Source: Hujiaoplasma nucleasis
GTDB lineage: Bacteria; Bacillota_I; Bacilli_A; Izemoplasmatales; Hujiaoplasmataceae
Reading direction: 5' to 3'
Assembly: GCF_013745115.1 (NCBI RefSeq)
Contig: NZ_CP051151.1
Span: forward strand, 1,736,001 to 1,800,000
DNA: 64,000 nucleotides
The notes under the pieces were generated by a model. The model saw only the letters and a program-made list of their open reading frames with translations. It searched no databases and was not told the DNA's origin. The translations under genes and the position numbers were made by a program. Below are positions 8,836-17,937 of the stretch, one piece after another (the first letter of the stretch is position 1; each line of letters opens with the position of its first letter).

Positions 8836-10245
8836 ATGGCGACATCAGTTAATAAAAAAAATGAAACCATGTTAAAAGAAATGAATATTAAAAAATTATT
8901 AATCAAGTTAGCTATCCCTTCAACTTTAGCAATGATTGTGAATGCTCTTTATAATTTGGTTGATACTTTTTTTGTGTCTTTAGGACTCGGAACTGATGCG
9001 ATTGGTGCTCTAACTATTGCCTATCCAATCCAATTAATTGTTCTGGCTATTGGTTTAATGTTAGGTGTGGGATCTGCATCAGTTTTTTCTAGAGCCTTTG
9101 GTCGTAAAGATTATGATACTATGAAGAAAGCTGTAAATACAGCGATCATCCTTAATATTTCCTTAACACTAATTATTAGTTTTATCACTTATATATATCT
9201 TGATGATTTATTAATCTTCTTTGGAGCTACTTCAGGTAATATTGCTTATGCAAGAGATTATTTGCTTATTATATTAATTGCTTTGGTTCCTTTTTCCTTG
9301 GGTGTGATGATGAATAATTTAACAAGGGCTGAAGGTAGGGTTAAAATTGCAATGTGGTCTCTGGTCATTGGCGCTGGGCTTAATATAATACTAGATCCTA
9401 TATTTATATTTGATTGGGGATTTAATTTAGGTGTTAAGGGTGCTGCTTACGCAACACTTATCGGTAAAACTGCAGCTTTTATTTTTATCTTTTTACAAGC
9501 TTTTTCAAGAAAATCTTCATTGAGAATAGATTTGAAAAGCATTTATAAAATAGATTTATCCGCAGCGAAAGAAATGATTTTGATTGGAGCGCCTTCATTT
9601 GCTAGAGTAGCTATGGGCTCTGTCTTAATTATATTGGTTAACAATTTAATCAAAGATTACGCACCAACTGAAGAACTTGCGACTGATTATCAAGCTATTT
9701 ATGGGGTGATAAACCGTTTAATAAGGTTTTCTTTAATGCCTGGTTTTGGTCTTGTACAAGGAATGGTTCCTATAGTGGGATATAATTTTGGCGCTAAAAC
9801 GTATCGAAGAGTTTATGGAGTAATCTCCTATGCCTCCAAATTATTATTCATTTACTTTACCTTTGCATTAATTATGATTATGTTTTTTTCCGAACCCTTG
9901 TTTTCTATTTTTACTAAGGCTGAGGATGCGACAAATATAGAGAGATTTATTGATTTAGGCTCAAAAGCATTTAGAATTGTAGCTATTGGCTTTTCCTTTG
10001 TAACTTATCAAGTGGTTTTATCAAGTTCGTATCAAGCCATGGGTTATCCATTAAGAGCATTTTTAGTTGCCTTATCTAGAAGATTTATATTATTCATTCC
10101 TTTCGCTATTTTACTCACATATATCATGGGTATTGATGGAATTTGGTGGACTTTTGTTGTCGCTGATGTTGTTACTGGAACTATATCATTTATCGTATAT
10201 AAAAAAGAAATGCTTGAATTAAAATCAATAATTGTGAGGTTATAA
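8836..10245 (+). CDS. MATE-family efflux transporter
   Basis: 469-residue polytopic membrane protein with about 12 hydrophobic segments in two homologous halves. The N-terminal pattern LLIKLAIPSTLAMIVNALYNLVDTFFVS is split here as the family signature (residues ~16-43), with the GLGTDAIGALTIAYP follow-up. Acts as a Na+- or H+-coupled exporter of cationic compounds. Start ATG 8836 follows GGAGA; an upstream in-frame TTG at 8818 lies too close to the -10 box to be used. An Old Yellow Enzyme gene follows one base after its stop. Confidence 0.93.
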   Translation: MATSVNKKNETMLKEMNIKKLLIKLAIPSTLAMIVNALYNLVDTFFVSLGLGTDAIGALTIAYPIQLIVLAIGLMLGVGSASVFSRAFGRKDYDTMKKAVNTAIILNISLTLIISFITYIYLDDLLIFFGATSGNIAYARDYLLIILIALVPFSLGVMMNNLTRAEGRVKIAMWSLVIGAGLNIILDPIFIFDWGFNLGVKGAAYATLIGKTAAFIFIFLQAFSRKSSLRIDLKSIYKIDLSAAKEMILIGAPSFARVAMGSVLIILVNNLIKDYAPTEELATDYQAIYGVINRLIRFSLMPGFGLVQGMVPIVGYNFGAKTYRRVYGVISYASKLLFIYFTFALIMIMFFSEPLFSIFTKAEDATNIERFIDLGSKAFRIVAIGFSFVTYQVVLSSSYQAMGYPLRAFLVALSRRFILFIPFAILLTYIMGIDGIWWTFVVADVVTGTISFIVYKKEMLELKSIIVRL

Positions 10246-10246
10246 A

Positions 10247-11311
10247 ATGACAAAAATATTTTCAACAAAAAAAATTAATCAAACATTAATACAAAATCGT
10301 TTAGTATTACCGCCTATGGTTACTTTTAATTATTCTAAAGAAGGTTTTGTTAATGATCGTAAAATAGATCATTATTATCAGATAGCTAAAAACGGCATAG
10401 GTTTGATTGTCCTAGAAGCTACTGCCATTCACCCATTAGGTAGATTATCAGATTGTCAATTGGGTATTTGGGATGATCAATTTATACCAGGTTTAAAACA
10501 GTTGGTAGATACTGTTCATCAAGAAAAGGTGCCTATTGTCGTACAAATCCATCATGCTGGTCAAAAAACTAAGGTAACAGGTTTTAATGATATTGTATCA
10601 GCGTCTCCATATAAAAATGCACGTGGACTTTCATATGGAGAAGTAAAATCTCTGATTCATGATTTTAAAGAAGCTGCTATTAGGGCATATAAAGCAGGCT
10701 TTGATGGTGTTGAAATCCATGGCGCTCATGGTTATTTGCTGACTCAATTCTTTTCATTAAAGTCAAACCAAAGAAAAGATGAGTATGGTGGTTCTTTTGA
10801 GAACCGCATAAGGATAGCTAAAGAAATATACCATGAAGTAAGAACTCATACAAGTCCTAATTTTATTATTGGTATTCGCATGGGTTGTAATGAAAATTCT
10901 TTAGAAGAATCTATTTTAATGGCAAAGGAATTTGAAAAAACTGGTTATGATTATTTATCAGTTTCATCTGGCCTAGATGCTAGTGAGATTGAAAAACCAA
11001 AAGACTTTCCATATCACTGGATTACATATGGAGGAATTCTTATACAAAAACAGGTAACAATACCAGTTATAGGGGTTTATGGTATCCGTACTGAAGCTCA
11101 AATTAAAGGCCTTATTGAGAGTGACCTATTAGATTTTGTTGCTTTAGGAAGAACACAATTGGCAGATTATAATTTTACTAAGCATTTGAAAAATCATGAA
11201 GAAATTTTATATTGTTTACAATGTCAGCCATGTAGATGGCGAGAAGATGGAAGTTTATGCCCTAGACAAAGACAAGTAAACCAAAAAAAATCTAAATTAA
11301 AAATCTCTTAA
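10247..11311 (+). CDS. NADH:flavin oxidoreductase, Old Yellow Enzyme family
   Basis: 354-residue FMN-dependent TIM barrel. Family motifs are HHAGQKTK (about 104-111), GFDGVEIHGAHGYLLTQF and QRKDEYGGSFENR. Reduces activated C=C bonds such as enones or quinone-like compounds. The C-terminal tail carries CLQCQPC and a fourth cysteine about nine residues on, resembling the cluster site of 2,4-dienoyl-CoA reductase-type members, although the extra domains of those enzymes are missing. Its ATG lies one base after the MATE stop, so the pair is one operon. Confidence 0.9.
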   Translation: MTKIFSTKKINQTLIQNRLVLPPMVTFNYSKEGFVNDRKIDHYYQIAKNGIGLIVLEATAIHPLGRLSDCQLGIWDDQFIPGLKQLVDTVHQEKVPIVVQIHHAGQKTKVTGFNDIVSASPYKNARGLSYGEVKSLIHDFKEAAIRAYKAGFDGVEIHGAHGYLLTQFFSLKSNQRKDEYGGSFENRIRIAKEIYHEVRTHTSPNFIIGIRMGCNENSLEESILMAKEFEKTGYDYLSVSSGLDASEIEKPKDFPYHWITYGGILIQKQVTIPVIGVYGIRTEAQIKGLIESDLLDFVALGRTQLADYNFTKHLKNHEEILYCLQCQPCRWREDGSLCPRQRQVNQKKSKLKIS

Positions 11312-11379
11312 GTGCAAAAATGAATATTTTATGATATAATACTTGTGATTTATGTAAACTTGAGAGAAAGGAGCCTAAT

Positions 11380-11991
11380 ATGAAAATAGAAAAACGTACA
11401 GAATCTTTAAAAAATGTAAGAGGTATGAAAAAAATACCTGGTGTATTATTTGGTAAAACAATTGAACCAATTTCAATTCAAGTTGATGAAAAAGTTTTTC
11501 ATGATACATTGAATGAAAAAGGATTAACGCAAACATTTGAAGTGAAATTAGGTAATAAAAAACATTTAGTATACATTAAAGACATTCAAAGAGATATCGT
11601 AAAACACAATGATTTCTTAAATATTAAGCTACAAAAAGTATCAAAAGACGATACTATTACTACAAATATTCCATTGAATATTATCGGTAGAGAAAAAGTT
11701 GAAAAACCTGGTGTTATGGTTTCAGTTCCTAATGATTCATTAGAAGTTGAATACAATGTTGGTTCAGGTGTATCTCACATTGATGTTGATGTTTCTGCGT
11801 TAAGAATCGGAGATTCTTTAGCTGTTAAAGATTTGACAATTCCAGAAGGATTGAAAGTTCACACTGATTCAGAACAAACTGTTGTATCGGTTGTGGAAAC
11901 ACATTATGATGAAGCAGAACTAGAAACTGAAGAAGTTGATCCAGAAGATGTTGAAATAATTACTGAAAAGTCTGAAAAAGACGAAGAATAA
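11380..11991 (+). CDS. rplY: 50S ribosomal protein L25 / general stress protein Ctc
   Basis: 203 residues, the long two-domain form: N-terminal 5S-rRNA-binding L25 domain (about 1-90, with RGMKKIPGVLFGK) and C-terminal TL5 beta domain (about 95-185). It ends in a very acidic tail (EAELETEEVDPEDVE and so on). Strong ribosome site AAAGGAG before ATG 11380. Monocistronic, with an extended TATAAT upstream near 11333 and a strong terminator after. Confidence 0.95.
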   Translation: MKIEKRTESLKNVRGMKKIPGVLFGKTIEPISIQVDEKVFHDTLNEKGLTQTFEVKLGNKKHLVYIKDIQRDIVKHNDFLNIKLQKVSKDDTITTNIPLNIIGREKVEKPGVMVSVPNDSLEVEYNVGSGVSHIDVDVSALRIGDSLAVKDLTIPEGLKVHTDSEQTVVSVVETHYDEAELETEEVDPEDVEIITEKSEKDEE

Positions 11992-12000
11992 TTTTGACTT

Positions 12001-12028
12001 AAAAGCACTCATAATGAGTGCTTTTTTT
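12001..12028 (+). terminator. Rho-independent terminator of rplY
   Basis: GCACTCA / TGAGTGC stem inside AAAAGC...GCTTTT, followed by a T-run. Confidence 0.88.
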
Positions 12029-12114
12029 CTAATTTAAATTTTTTACCAATAAAAACCATAATTCATTCGTATATATGATAGAGGCGAAGTGCTATAATAT
12101 TTATAGGAGGATTT

Positions 12115-12636
12115 ATGCCTATTAATTACGATGATTATATTGATAAACTTATAGAAAAAGATAACGACGCCTTTAAAGTAGTTTACGAACATACTAAAAG
12201 AGGTGTTTTTTCAATAATTATTTCATTAGTAAGAAATAAAACTGTAACTGAAGATTTAATGCAAGACACTTACATAAAAATGATACAAAAAATAAGACAG
12301 TATCAAAAAGGAAGAAATTTTAATGCTTGGTTAATTCAAATTGCTAAAAATACTGCTTTAGATTATTTAAGGAAATCCAAAAAAGAAACCTTATACGATC
12401 CTCAGGAACAAGCTTATTATCATGCATCTCAAAAAACTGAGGGTAAAACCTATCATGTATCAGATTTAGTAGAAAGTCTAAATGAAGACGAAAAGCAAAT
12501 AGTCTTGTTAAGAGCTGTATCAGAATATAAATTTAAAGATATAGCCAAAATGGTTGATAAACCATTAGGCACTGTCTTATGGATATACAGTAAAGCCATA
12601 AAGCAACTTAAGAAGGAGGTGGGTTCAAATGAATAA
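12115..12636 (+). CDS. ECF-type RNA polymerase sigma factor
   Basis: 173 residues with only regions 2 and 4. Region 2 is seen at about 20-90 (LMQDTYIKMIQKI and NAWLIQIAKNTALDYLRK), region 4 at about 115-165 (VLLRAVSEYKFKDIAKMVDKPLGTVLWIYSKAIKQLKK). GGAGG lies before ATG 12115 and TGCTATAAT about 20 bases upstream of that. The downstream gene overlaps by 8 bases and encodes a single-pass membrane protein, the usual position of a cognate anti-sigma factor. The regulon is unknown; envelope stress is the inference. Confidence 0.9.
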   Translation: MPINYDDYIDKLIEKDNDAFKVVYEHTKRGVFSIIISLVRNKTVTEDLMQDTYIKMIQKIRQYQKGRNFNAWLIQIAKNTALDYLRKSKKETLYDPQEQAYYHASQKTEGKTYHVSDLVESLNEDEKQIVLLRAVSEYKFKDIAKMVDKPLGTVLWIYSKAIKQLKKEVGSNE

Positions 12637-13696
12637 TAAAGATTTAAAGAATAGAATTAAAGAAAGTGCAATTAATGAAATTCCTGATGTTTTTGATAAA
12701 ATCAATATTCAAGACATCACAATTGAACCGAAAACAGAAACTGTTAAAAAACCGCAATTTTCTTTTAACCTTAAATTAGTATTATCTACTTTTTTATTTA
12801 TTATCACAGGTTTTTTCATTTATCAAACCATTCAAAGTCCTGAGACTGATCTTCCTTACTTATCAGATGTAGAGTCTTTGGCCTTTCAAACAGTGTCAGC
12901 TCAAAGTCTTCTAGAATATACAAATATTGAAAATCAATCCTTAAGTATGTCGGCTGCTGATGATGTTGAAGATTATTTAGATGAAATGACACCAATGATA
13001 GAACTAGCAGAAATGATTGTAAATCAAAGAAATCAAATATCATACCAAGTTTTAGAATCAGATCGACAAGATTATGAATACCGTATTCATTTCAAAGCTT
13101 ATTCATTAAATCAAGTGCTCATTGAATATGATGTATATTATAATCAAAGCAATGATAACATCACAGGTCTTGTTTTTACTGGTGAATCAGACTATCAGTT
13201 TGTAAAAAATAGTGATCGTTTTAGACTATACGAAAATGACCAAGATTTTATTGAAATTAATAATCAAAAGCCCAATCTTTTTAATTTTAGATATATGAAA
13301 AATAATTTGGAACAATTTTCTACTCAAATAGATTTAGATTATCAAAATGATGCTTATCAAGCAAACTTTAATTATCAAAATAAACAAGGATTGCAAATTT
13401 CTTTAATGATGAAAAGAAATCCGAATCAATCAATGGAGGTAGATTACTCTGTTCGCGATATGGCAAGACAAATGAATGGACGTTATCAAGTATCTGTAGA
13501 AGAAAACCAAGATACTGGTCAACCAATATATCGTTTTAAATTTGATGATCAATCAATTATTGAAAAAGAAAAACCAAATAGACCTCATCAAAATAACCCT
13601 GGACGAGGTCCTGGAAATATGAGTTTAAATATTTTTTTAAATATTACCAATAAAAACCAACCTTCAAACGTATATATAGTGAAAAGGAGGAATTAA
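12629..13696 (+). CDS. Putative membrane anti-sigma factor with extracytoplasmic sensor domain
   Basis: 355 residues: a cytoplasmic N-terminus of ~45 residues, one membrane segment at about 48-70 (LVLSTFLFIITGFFIYQTI), then ~280 residues outside. The N-terminus lacks the HxxxCxxC zinc motif of ZAS anti-sigma factors. Strong AAGGAGG before ATG 12629, inside the end of the sigma gene. The outer domain (about 76-300) is similar to the next gene's product (shared SD-VxxLA-Q-VS, DYEY and YYN positions). The end is Pro/Gly/Asn-rich. The anti-sigma role is inferred from topology and position. Confidence 0.72.
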   Translation: MNNKDLKNRIKESAINEIPDVFDKINIQDITIEPKTETVKKPQFSFNLKLVLSTFLFIITGFFIYQTIQSPETDLPYLSDVESLAFQTVSAQSLLEYTNIENQSLSMSAADDVEDYLDEMTPMIELAEMIVNQRNQISYQVLESDRQDYEYRIHFKAYSLNQVLIEYDVYYNQSNDNITGLVFTGESDYQFVKNSDRFRLYENDQDFIEINNQKPNLFNFRYMKNNLEQFSTQIDLDYQNDAYQANFNYQNKQGLQISLMMKRNPNQSMEVDYSVRDMARQMNGRYQVSVEENQDTGQPIYRFKFDDQSIIEKEKPNRPHQNNPGRGPGNMSLNIFLNITNKNQPSNVYIVKRRN

Positions 13697-13697
13697 A

Positions 13698-14765
13698 ATG
13701 AAAAAATTATTTTTATTGATTTTAGGTTTAGGAATAGGTATAGGAATTATGAGTTGTTCAAGTGAGGTGACTGATGAAATTATTCAGTCCGATGAACAAG
13801 TATTAGCAATTCAAGCAGTTTCATCAAGTATGTTATTATCATATAATGAAGGCACTGTAGAAGAAATGGCCAATGTTATGAATCCAACAGACTTCTCTGA
13901 AGATGATATAAATGACTTAGATTCTTATGTGGAAATGATAGAAACATTTTTAGGGAATGATCAATTAGAGGTTGAAACGACCCAATCTGATAATGAAGAT
14001 TATGAGTACATGATTGTTTATACAACTTTGGGTATCAGCCAAGAAGCGATGGAATTTAAGTTATATTATAATGTCTATACAATTGATGAACCAATTACTG
14101 ATGAACCAACAACAGAAGATTCAGTCACTGATGAACCAACAACAGTAGCTCCGGCGACAGAGCCATTAGCATTTAACCCTGATAGACAACCTTCTATGAG
14201 ATTCGAAGATGAAGATGATGAATTTGTTGAAGAGTTAATTCAAGGTATAATGATTATTGGTGATATAACTTATGAAGTTGAAGGGAAAATTTTAAATGTT
14301 AATGGTAAAGAAATTTCAAGAATTCGTTCATTTATTGATGAAGAAAACTTTGTATTAGTGAACTACCAAATAGATGACACTGAAGTAGATAAAGAAAAAT
14401 TCTTCTACCAAATGGTTAAAGATGGTCAAGTTGTATCAAGATCAAAAGTGATGATATTTGAGAATGATCATATGCAACACGTACAGTTAGAAATGATTGA
14501 AGGCGATGAGTATGCTAGATATCAATTCCATTTAAGAGAAAACAGTGGAGTTACTTACATTCATATTAACTATAGAATTGAGACTAATGATGAAGTTAGT
14601 GAAGGTAATATTCGTTTAACGAAAAGTATTGATCCTGAAACAAATGAAGTGATTTATGCTTATCAAGTAACACCTAATCGAGGTCAAGGACAAGGTGGAC
14701 AGTTTAACAAGCGTCATCATCATAGAAGCTATATGCAAGAAAATCATCAAACAACAATCTTATAG
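13698..14765 (+). CDS. Lipoprotein paralogous to the outer domain of the anti-sigma-like protein
   Basis: 355 residues starting with a lipoprotein signal peptide (GIGIMSC, lipid-attachment Cys at about 19). The segment SDEQVLAIQAVSSSMLLSY (about 31-49) aligns with SDVESLAFQTVSAQSLLEY of the preceding protein, and DNEDYEY with DRQDYEY, so the two share a domain. A TDEPTTED-type linker interrupts the domain at about 130-155. The C-terminus is Gln/Gly- then His-rich. GGAGG lies before the ATG, one base after the upstream stop. Third gene of the sigma operon; it may act as ligand, decoy or partner of the sensor. Confidence 0.75.
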   Translation: MKKLFLLILGLGIGIGIMSCSSEVTDEIIQSDEQVLAIQAVSSSMLLSYNEGTVEEMANVMNPTDFSEDDINDLDSYVEMIETFLGNDQLEVETTQSDNEDYEYMIVYTTLGISQEAMEFKLYYNVYTIDEPITDEPTTEDSVTDEPTTVAPATEPLAFNPDRQPSMRFEDEDDEFVEELIQGIMIIGDITYEVEGKILNVNGKEISRIRSFIDEENFVLVNYQIDDTEVDKEKFFYQMVKDGQVVSRSKVMIFENDHMQHVQLEMIEGDEYARYQFHLRENSGVTYIHINYRIETNDEVSEGNIRLTKSIDPETNEVIYAYQVTPNRGQGQGGQFNKRHHHRSYMQENHQTTIL

Positions 14766-14767
14766 AC

Positions 14768-14798
14768 AAAAAGAGCCAATTCGTTTGGCTCTTTTTTT
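14768..14798 (+). terminator. Rho-independent terminator of the sigma operon
   Basis: AGAGCCAA / TTGGCTCT stem, 5-base loop, then seven T. Confidence 0.88.
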
Positions 14799-14894
14799 AG
14801 TTTAATTCTTTAAAGACCTTAAAAAAATAATATATAAAAAGTGTTTTGATTTCTTAAGCTTGTGATATAATATTCATACTGAAAGGGTGGACAT

Positions 14895-16559
14895 ATGAGA
14901 AAAATATCACTACTATTTATTTTAATAATAACATTTATGTTAGCTTCATGCGACGGTTTTGACTCTTCAACAGAAGAAAATATATCCTTTGAACCAACAA
15001 CAGTGGAACTAACAACTGAGGAACTAACAACAGAAGAACTAACAACAGAAGAACTAACAACAGTGGAACTAACAACAGTGGAACTAACAACAGTGGAACT
15101 AACAACTGAGGAACCAACAACAGAAGAACCAACGACAGAGGAACCAACAACAGAAGAACCAACAATAGAAGAACCAACAACAGAAGAACCAACGACAGAA
15201 GAACCAATAACAGAGGAGCCAACAACAGAAGAACCAACGACAGAGTACCCAACAACGGATGTAGAAACAACCTTTGTAGATCAATCATTTATGCCTACTA
15301 ACTATTCCTTATTGCAAGATGAACTTGATAGCTATGGTTTGCCATCAATGGGTGATGTCAATGTACTTGTTTTTGCAATTGATTTTCCTGATATGCCATA
15401 TCAGCCATCTAATCCATCTATCCAAGATATTGAACTTGCGTTCAATGGTGAATCTTCAGAAATAGATTTTGAATCAGTAAGTTCTTATTATCAAAAGTCA
15501 TCATTTAATCAATTAAATATTAAGGCTGATGTTTTTGGTTATTACACGACAAGTCAAAATTCAACTTATTATAAAGTAGAGAATGATAAATTCTATGAAA
15601 CTAATCCTAACACTGGAGAATATGTTTATGGAGACGATGAAATCACCTATGTTGAAAGTGATATTATATATGAATTGTTGACTTATTATGATAATCAAAT
15701 AGATTATTCACAATATGATGCTAACCAAGATGGTTTTATTGATGGAATTTATATTGTTTATAATCATCCATCTGACGCTGAAACCGACTTGTGGTGGGCA
15801 TATCAGTATTATTATGCTTATGAGGATAACTTCGATGGCGTTAGTCCAAATTACTTTATGTGGGCTTCCAATGACTTTCTTCAAGAAGGTAATGATAATA
15901 TAAATGCAAGGACATTCATTCATGAAACAGGTCATATGTTTGGCTTAGATGATTACTATGATTATTCTTTTGAAGATAGTCATAACAATGGTGGCTTAGG
16001 TACTTATATGATGGATTACAATATTGGTGACCATGATCCTTTTTCAAAAATTCTATTAGGATGGATAACACCCAAAGTCATTGATTCGTCATCTCTAACG
16101 ACCATTACTCCACACTTAGATAATGGTGATGTGCTATTAGTAACCAATCATTGGAATGGAAGCATTTTTGACGAATATTTCTTAATAACTTATTACACGC
16201 CTGAAGGCTTGAATTCTCATGATCCAGATTATATATTTACTGAGACAGGAATTAATATTTTTCATGTAGCAGCTCAGATTGATCAAGGATATAATGGTGA
16301 TTTAGTCTATTATTCGATATTTAATAATAACAATACAGACTCTCTCTACAAGCTAATTAATATTGTGGAAGCTGATATGAATGAATCAATTGAAGATTAT
16401 TCTCTTGTTGAAAATTCAGACTTGTTTCAAGTCGGAGATATACTAAACGGTAATGTATACCCTAACTATAAGTGGTATAATGGTAGTCAGGTTAATTTTA
16501 CAATTTCAATTGAGTTTATAGACCAAGAATCAGCAAATATTAAAATAACCTTCAAATAA
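14895..16559 (+). CDS. Lipoprotein M6-type zinc metalloprotease on a Thr/Glu/Pro repeat stalk
   Basis: 554 residues. Lipoprotein signal with lipobox LASC (Cys ~19), then an 18-unit pentapeptide stalk (about residues 33-122), then the catalytic domain. The zinc site HETGHMFGLDD has the HExxHxxGxxD form of immune-inhibitor-A-like M6 and related metzincins. A calcium-loop-like DANQDGFIDG precedes it. It is expected to be tethered outside the membrane, degrading extracellular protein to feed the peptidases. Promoter with TGATATAAT at about 14863-14871. Not in the sigma operon, which ends at a terminator. Confidence 0.87.
   Translation: MRKISLLFILIITFMLASCDGFDSSTEENISFEPTTVELTTEELTTEELTTEELTTVELTTVELTTVELTTEEPTTEEPTTEEPTTEEPTIEEPTTEEPTTEEPITEEPTTEEPTTEYPTTDVETTFVDQSFMPTNYSLLQDELDSYGLPSMGDVNVLVFAIDFPDMPYQPSNPSIQDIELAFNGESSEIDFESVSSYYQKSSFNQLNIKADVFGYYTTSQNSTYYKVENDKFYETNPNTGEYVYGDDEITYVESDIIYELLTYYDNQIDYSQYDANQDGFIDGIYIVYNHPSDAETDLWWAYQYYYAYEDNFDGVSPNYFMWASNDFLQEGNDNINARTFIHETGHMFGLDDYYDYSFEDSHNNGGLGTYMMDYNIGDHDPFSKILLGWITPKVIDSSSLTTITPHLDNGDVLLVTNHWNGSIFDEYFLITYYTPEGLNSHDPDYIFTETGINIFHVAAQIDQGYNGDLVYYSIFNNNNTDSLYKLINIVEADMNESIEDYSLVENSDLFQVGDILNGNVYPNYKWYNGSQVNFTISIEFIDQESANIKITFK
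14991..15260 (+). repeat. 15-bp coding tandem repeat, 18 units
   Basis: Eighteen in-frame 15-base units encode E-[L/P]-T-T-[E/V] pentapeptides. Units 2-8 are mostly ELTT[E/V] and units 9-17 EPTTE, so two variants have spread in blocks. Unit length is a multiple of three, so gain or loss of units changes stalk length without shifting frame. Confidence 0.95.
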
Positions 16560-16605
16560 AAAAATCGCTTACTAAAGCGATCTACATTTATTTTATATTA
16601 AATAG

Positions 16606-16652
16606 AAGGAAGATCTTAGTATATGAATACTAATTTCTTCCTTTTCTTTTTT
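16606..16652 (+). terminator. Long hairpin terminator of the metalloprotease gene
   Basis: AAGGAAGA/TCTTCCTT and TTAGTAT/ATACTAA stems with a 2x2 internal loop, ATGA loop, followed by TTCTTTTTT. A smaller hairpin (ATCGCTT/AAAGCGAT) lies just before it at about 16563-16581. Confidence 0.8.
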
Positions 16653-16663
16653 GATTAATTTAC

Positions 16664-17821
16664 TTATTCCTGATATTTATCGTGACTTCCCCAAATTAAC
16701 TCTACTAAAGAAGGCAAATCTATAAATGGGTTTCGGTTGCCTTGATAAGAGAAGATTAGTTCATTCCTTAAAATTTCTTTCTCACTCACTGGGTCTTCTA
16801 TATGCCACCTTAATAAGTCATCAATATCTCCATAAATAGGATCATCATCATTCCTATCATCTAACAAAGACATAGGGTCATTAACGATTTCTAAATCAAG
16901 AGTCTCATCTTCATAACGAATGACCATATAAAATATCATTCTAGCAACATCGCCTTTGATTTCATCTCTTGGTTCAAAATCCCAAACATTACATGTATAG
17001 TTATCATAACCTCTATCTTCTATATCAATATCATCCCCATCATGGCAATCTTCAAAGAATCGGTTGTTTTTAATGGAATTCATGACTCTTTCAGCTGCAA
17101 CCAAATGATGAGCATCTGTATAGGCGTCATATGTTTCGGTAGGAAATCCTCTTGATTTCGACCAGATATGCTCTCTATTCCACTCAACTATTTTACTTTC
17201 TCCATAAGCATCTATTTGGCAAAATGAAGGTGGATTATTGGTATCTTGACAATCTTTGGGTATAGATAATCCAGTATAGAAACCTATAACATTGTTCTCG
17301 TTATTTGGGTCTTGATCAGCTGCTCTTAATATATCCCATACGTCTGTTTGATCATCGGTATAGGGATATACTCTATGATTTTTTGTAATTTCATTTAAGA
17401 ATTCTTTTAATGCTTCACCCTCAAGATTATCTATACCATCATAGTAACCTAAAGGAATATACATGGAACCATCAGCATTTTTTACAACAGCATACTCATA
17501 AATAAATGAACTTGAATTACCCTTATTATCAGTAGCAATTAATTCTACTTGAAAGTTTCCTTCTTCTTGAGTACTAAAGTCACCAATGATGATGACTTCA
17601 CATGCATCATCAAGATTGTCTATACATTCAACATCTAAATTAAAATTTTCATTTAATAGGTATTTGGCTCTTAGATTATCAGTTTTAATTTCAGGTGCTT
17701 GTGTATCGAATTGTCTTTCTATTTTATCCACAAGTCCGAGTTCAAAACTAGAATCTAAATAAATGAAAGCGGCTATAATAAAAACAATAATGGAAATAAT
17801 CATGGTTAATTTTTTCTTCAT
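16664..17821 (-). CDS. Secreted endonuclease I-family nuclease with Ig-like domain
   Basis: 385 residues. N-terminal membrane segment (about 6-24) serves as signal peptide or anchor. An Ig-like, DUF5011-type domain follows (about 36-110, with AKYLLNENFNLDVECIDN), then the endonuclease I domain with NREHIWSKSRG and DAHHLVAAERVMNS, the catalytic His region. Degrades nucleic acid outside the cell. Start ATG 17821 follows AAGGAGAG; an upstream in-frame start lacks a site. Paired cysteines in the exported part (CIDNLDDAC, CQDTNNPPSFC) suggest disulfides. Confidence 0.87.
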   Translation of the reverse strand: MKKKLTMIISIIVFIIAAFIYLDSSFELGLVDKIERQFDTQAPEIKTDNLRAKYLLNENFNLDVECIDNLDDACEVIIIGDFSTQEEGNFQVELIATDNKGNSSSFIYEYAVVKNADGSMYIPLGYYDGIDNLEGEALKEFLNEITKNHRVYPYTDDQTDVWDILRAADQDPNNENNVIGFYTGLSIPKDCQDTNNPPSFCQIDAYGESKIVEWNREHIWSKSRGFPTETYDAYTDAHHLVAAERVMNSIKNNRFFEDCHDGDDIDIEDRGYDNYTCNVWDFEPRDEIKGDVARMIFYMVIRYEDETLDLEIVNDPMSLLDDRNDDDPIYGDIDDLLRWHIEDPVSEKEILRNELIFSYQGNRNPFIDLPSLVELIWGSHDKYQE

Positions 17822-17937
17822 GGTGTTCACTCTCCTTACCCAATATCTTAACATAGGATAATAATTTTATATAGATTCATTTAGTATTTTATCTATACAT
17901 TTTTCGTGTTATAATATAAATACAAGGAGTGATAATA

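Noticed and set aside
12001-12028. CIRCE-like arms AGCACTC/GAGTGCT after rplY
   Set aside because: The gap between arms is 5 bases rather than 9 and a T-run follows; it is a terminator hairpin.
12035-12080. ECF-type (AAC...CGTA) autoregulated promoter before the sigma gene
   Set aside because: AACC and CGTATA occur, but the spacing is about 10 bases instead of ~16, and a good extended -10 (TGCTATAAT) for the housekeeping sigma lies just downstream.
14991-15260. Possible CRISPR array
   Set aside because: Units are contiguous 15-mers in frame with no spacers; it is a coding tandem repeat.
14935-15288. Long Leu/Val-rich and Cys/Trp/Phe-rich open frames on the minus strand
   Set aside because: They are reverse-strand readings of the 15-base tandem repeat in the metalloprotease gene, with no ribosome site or biological composition.
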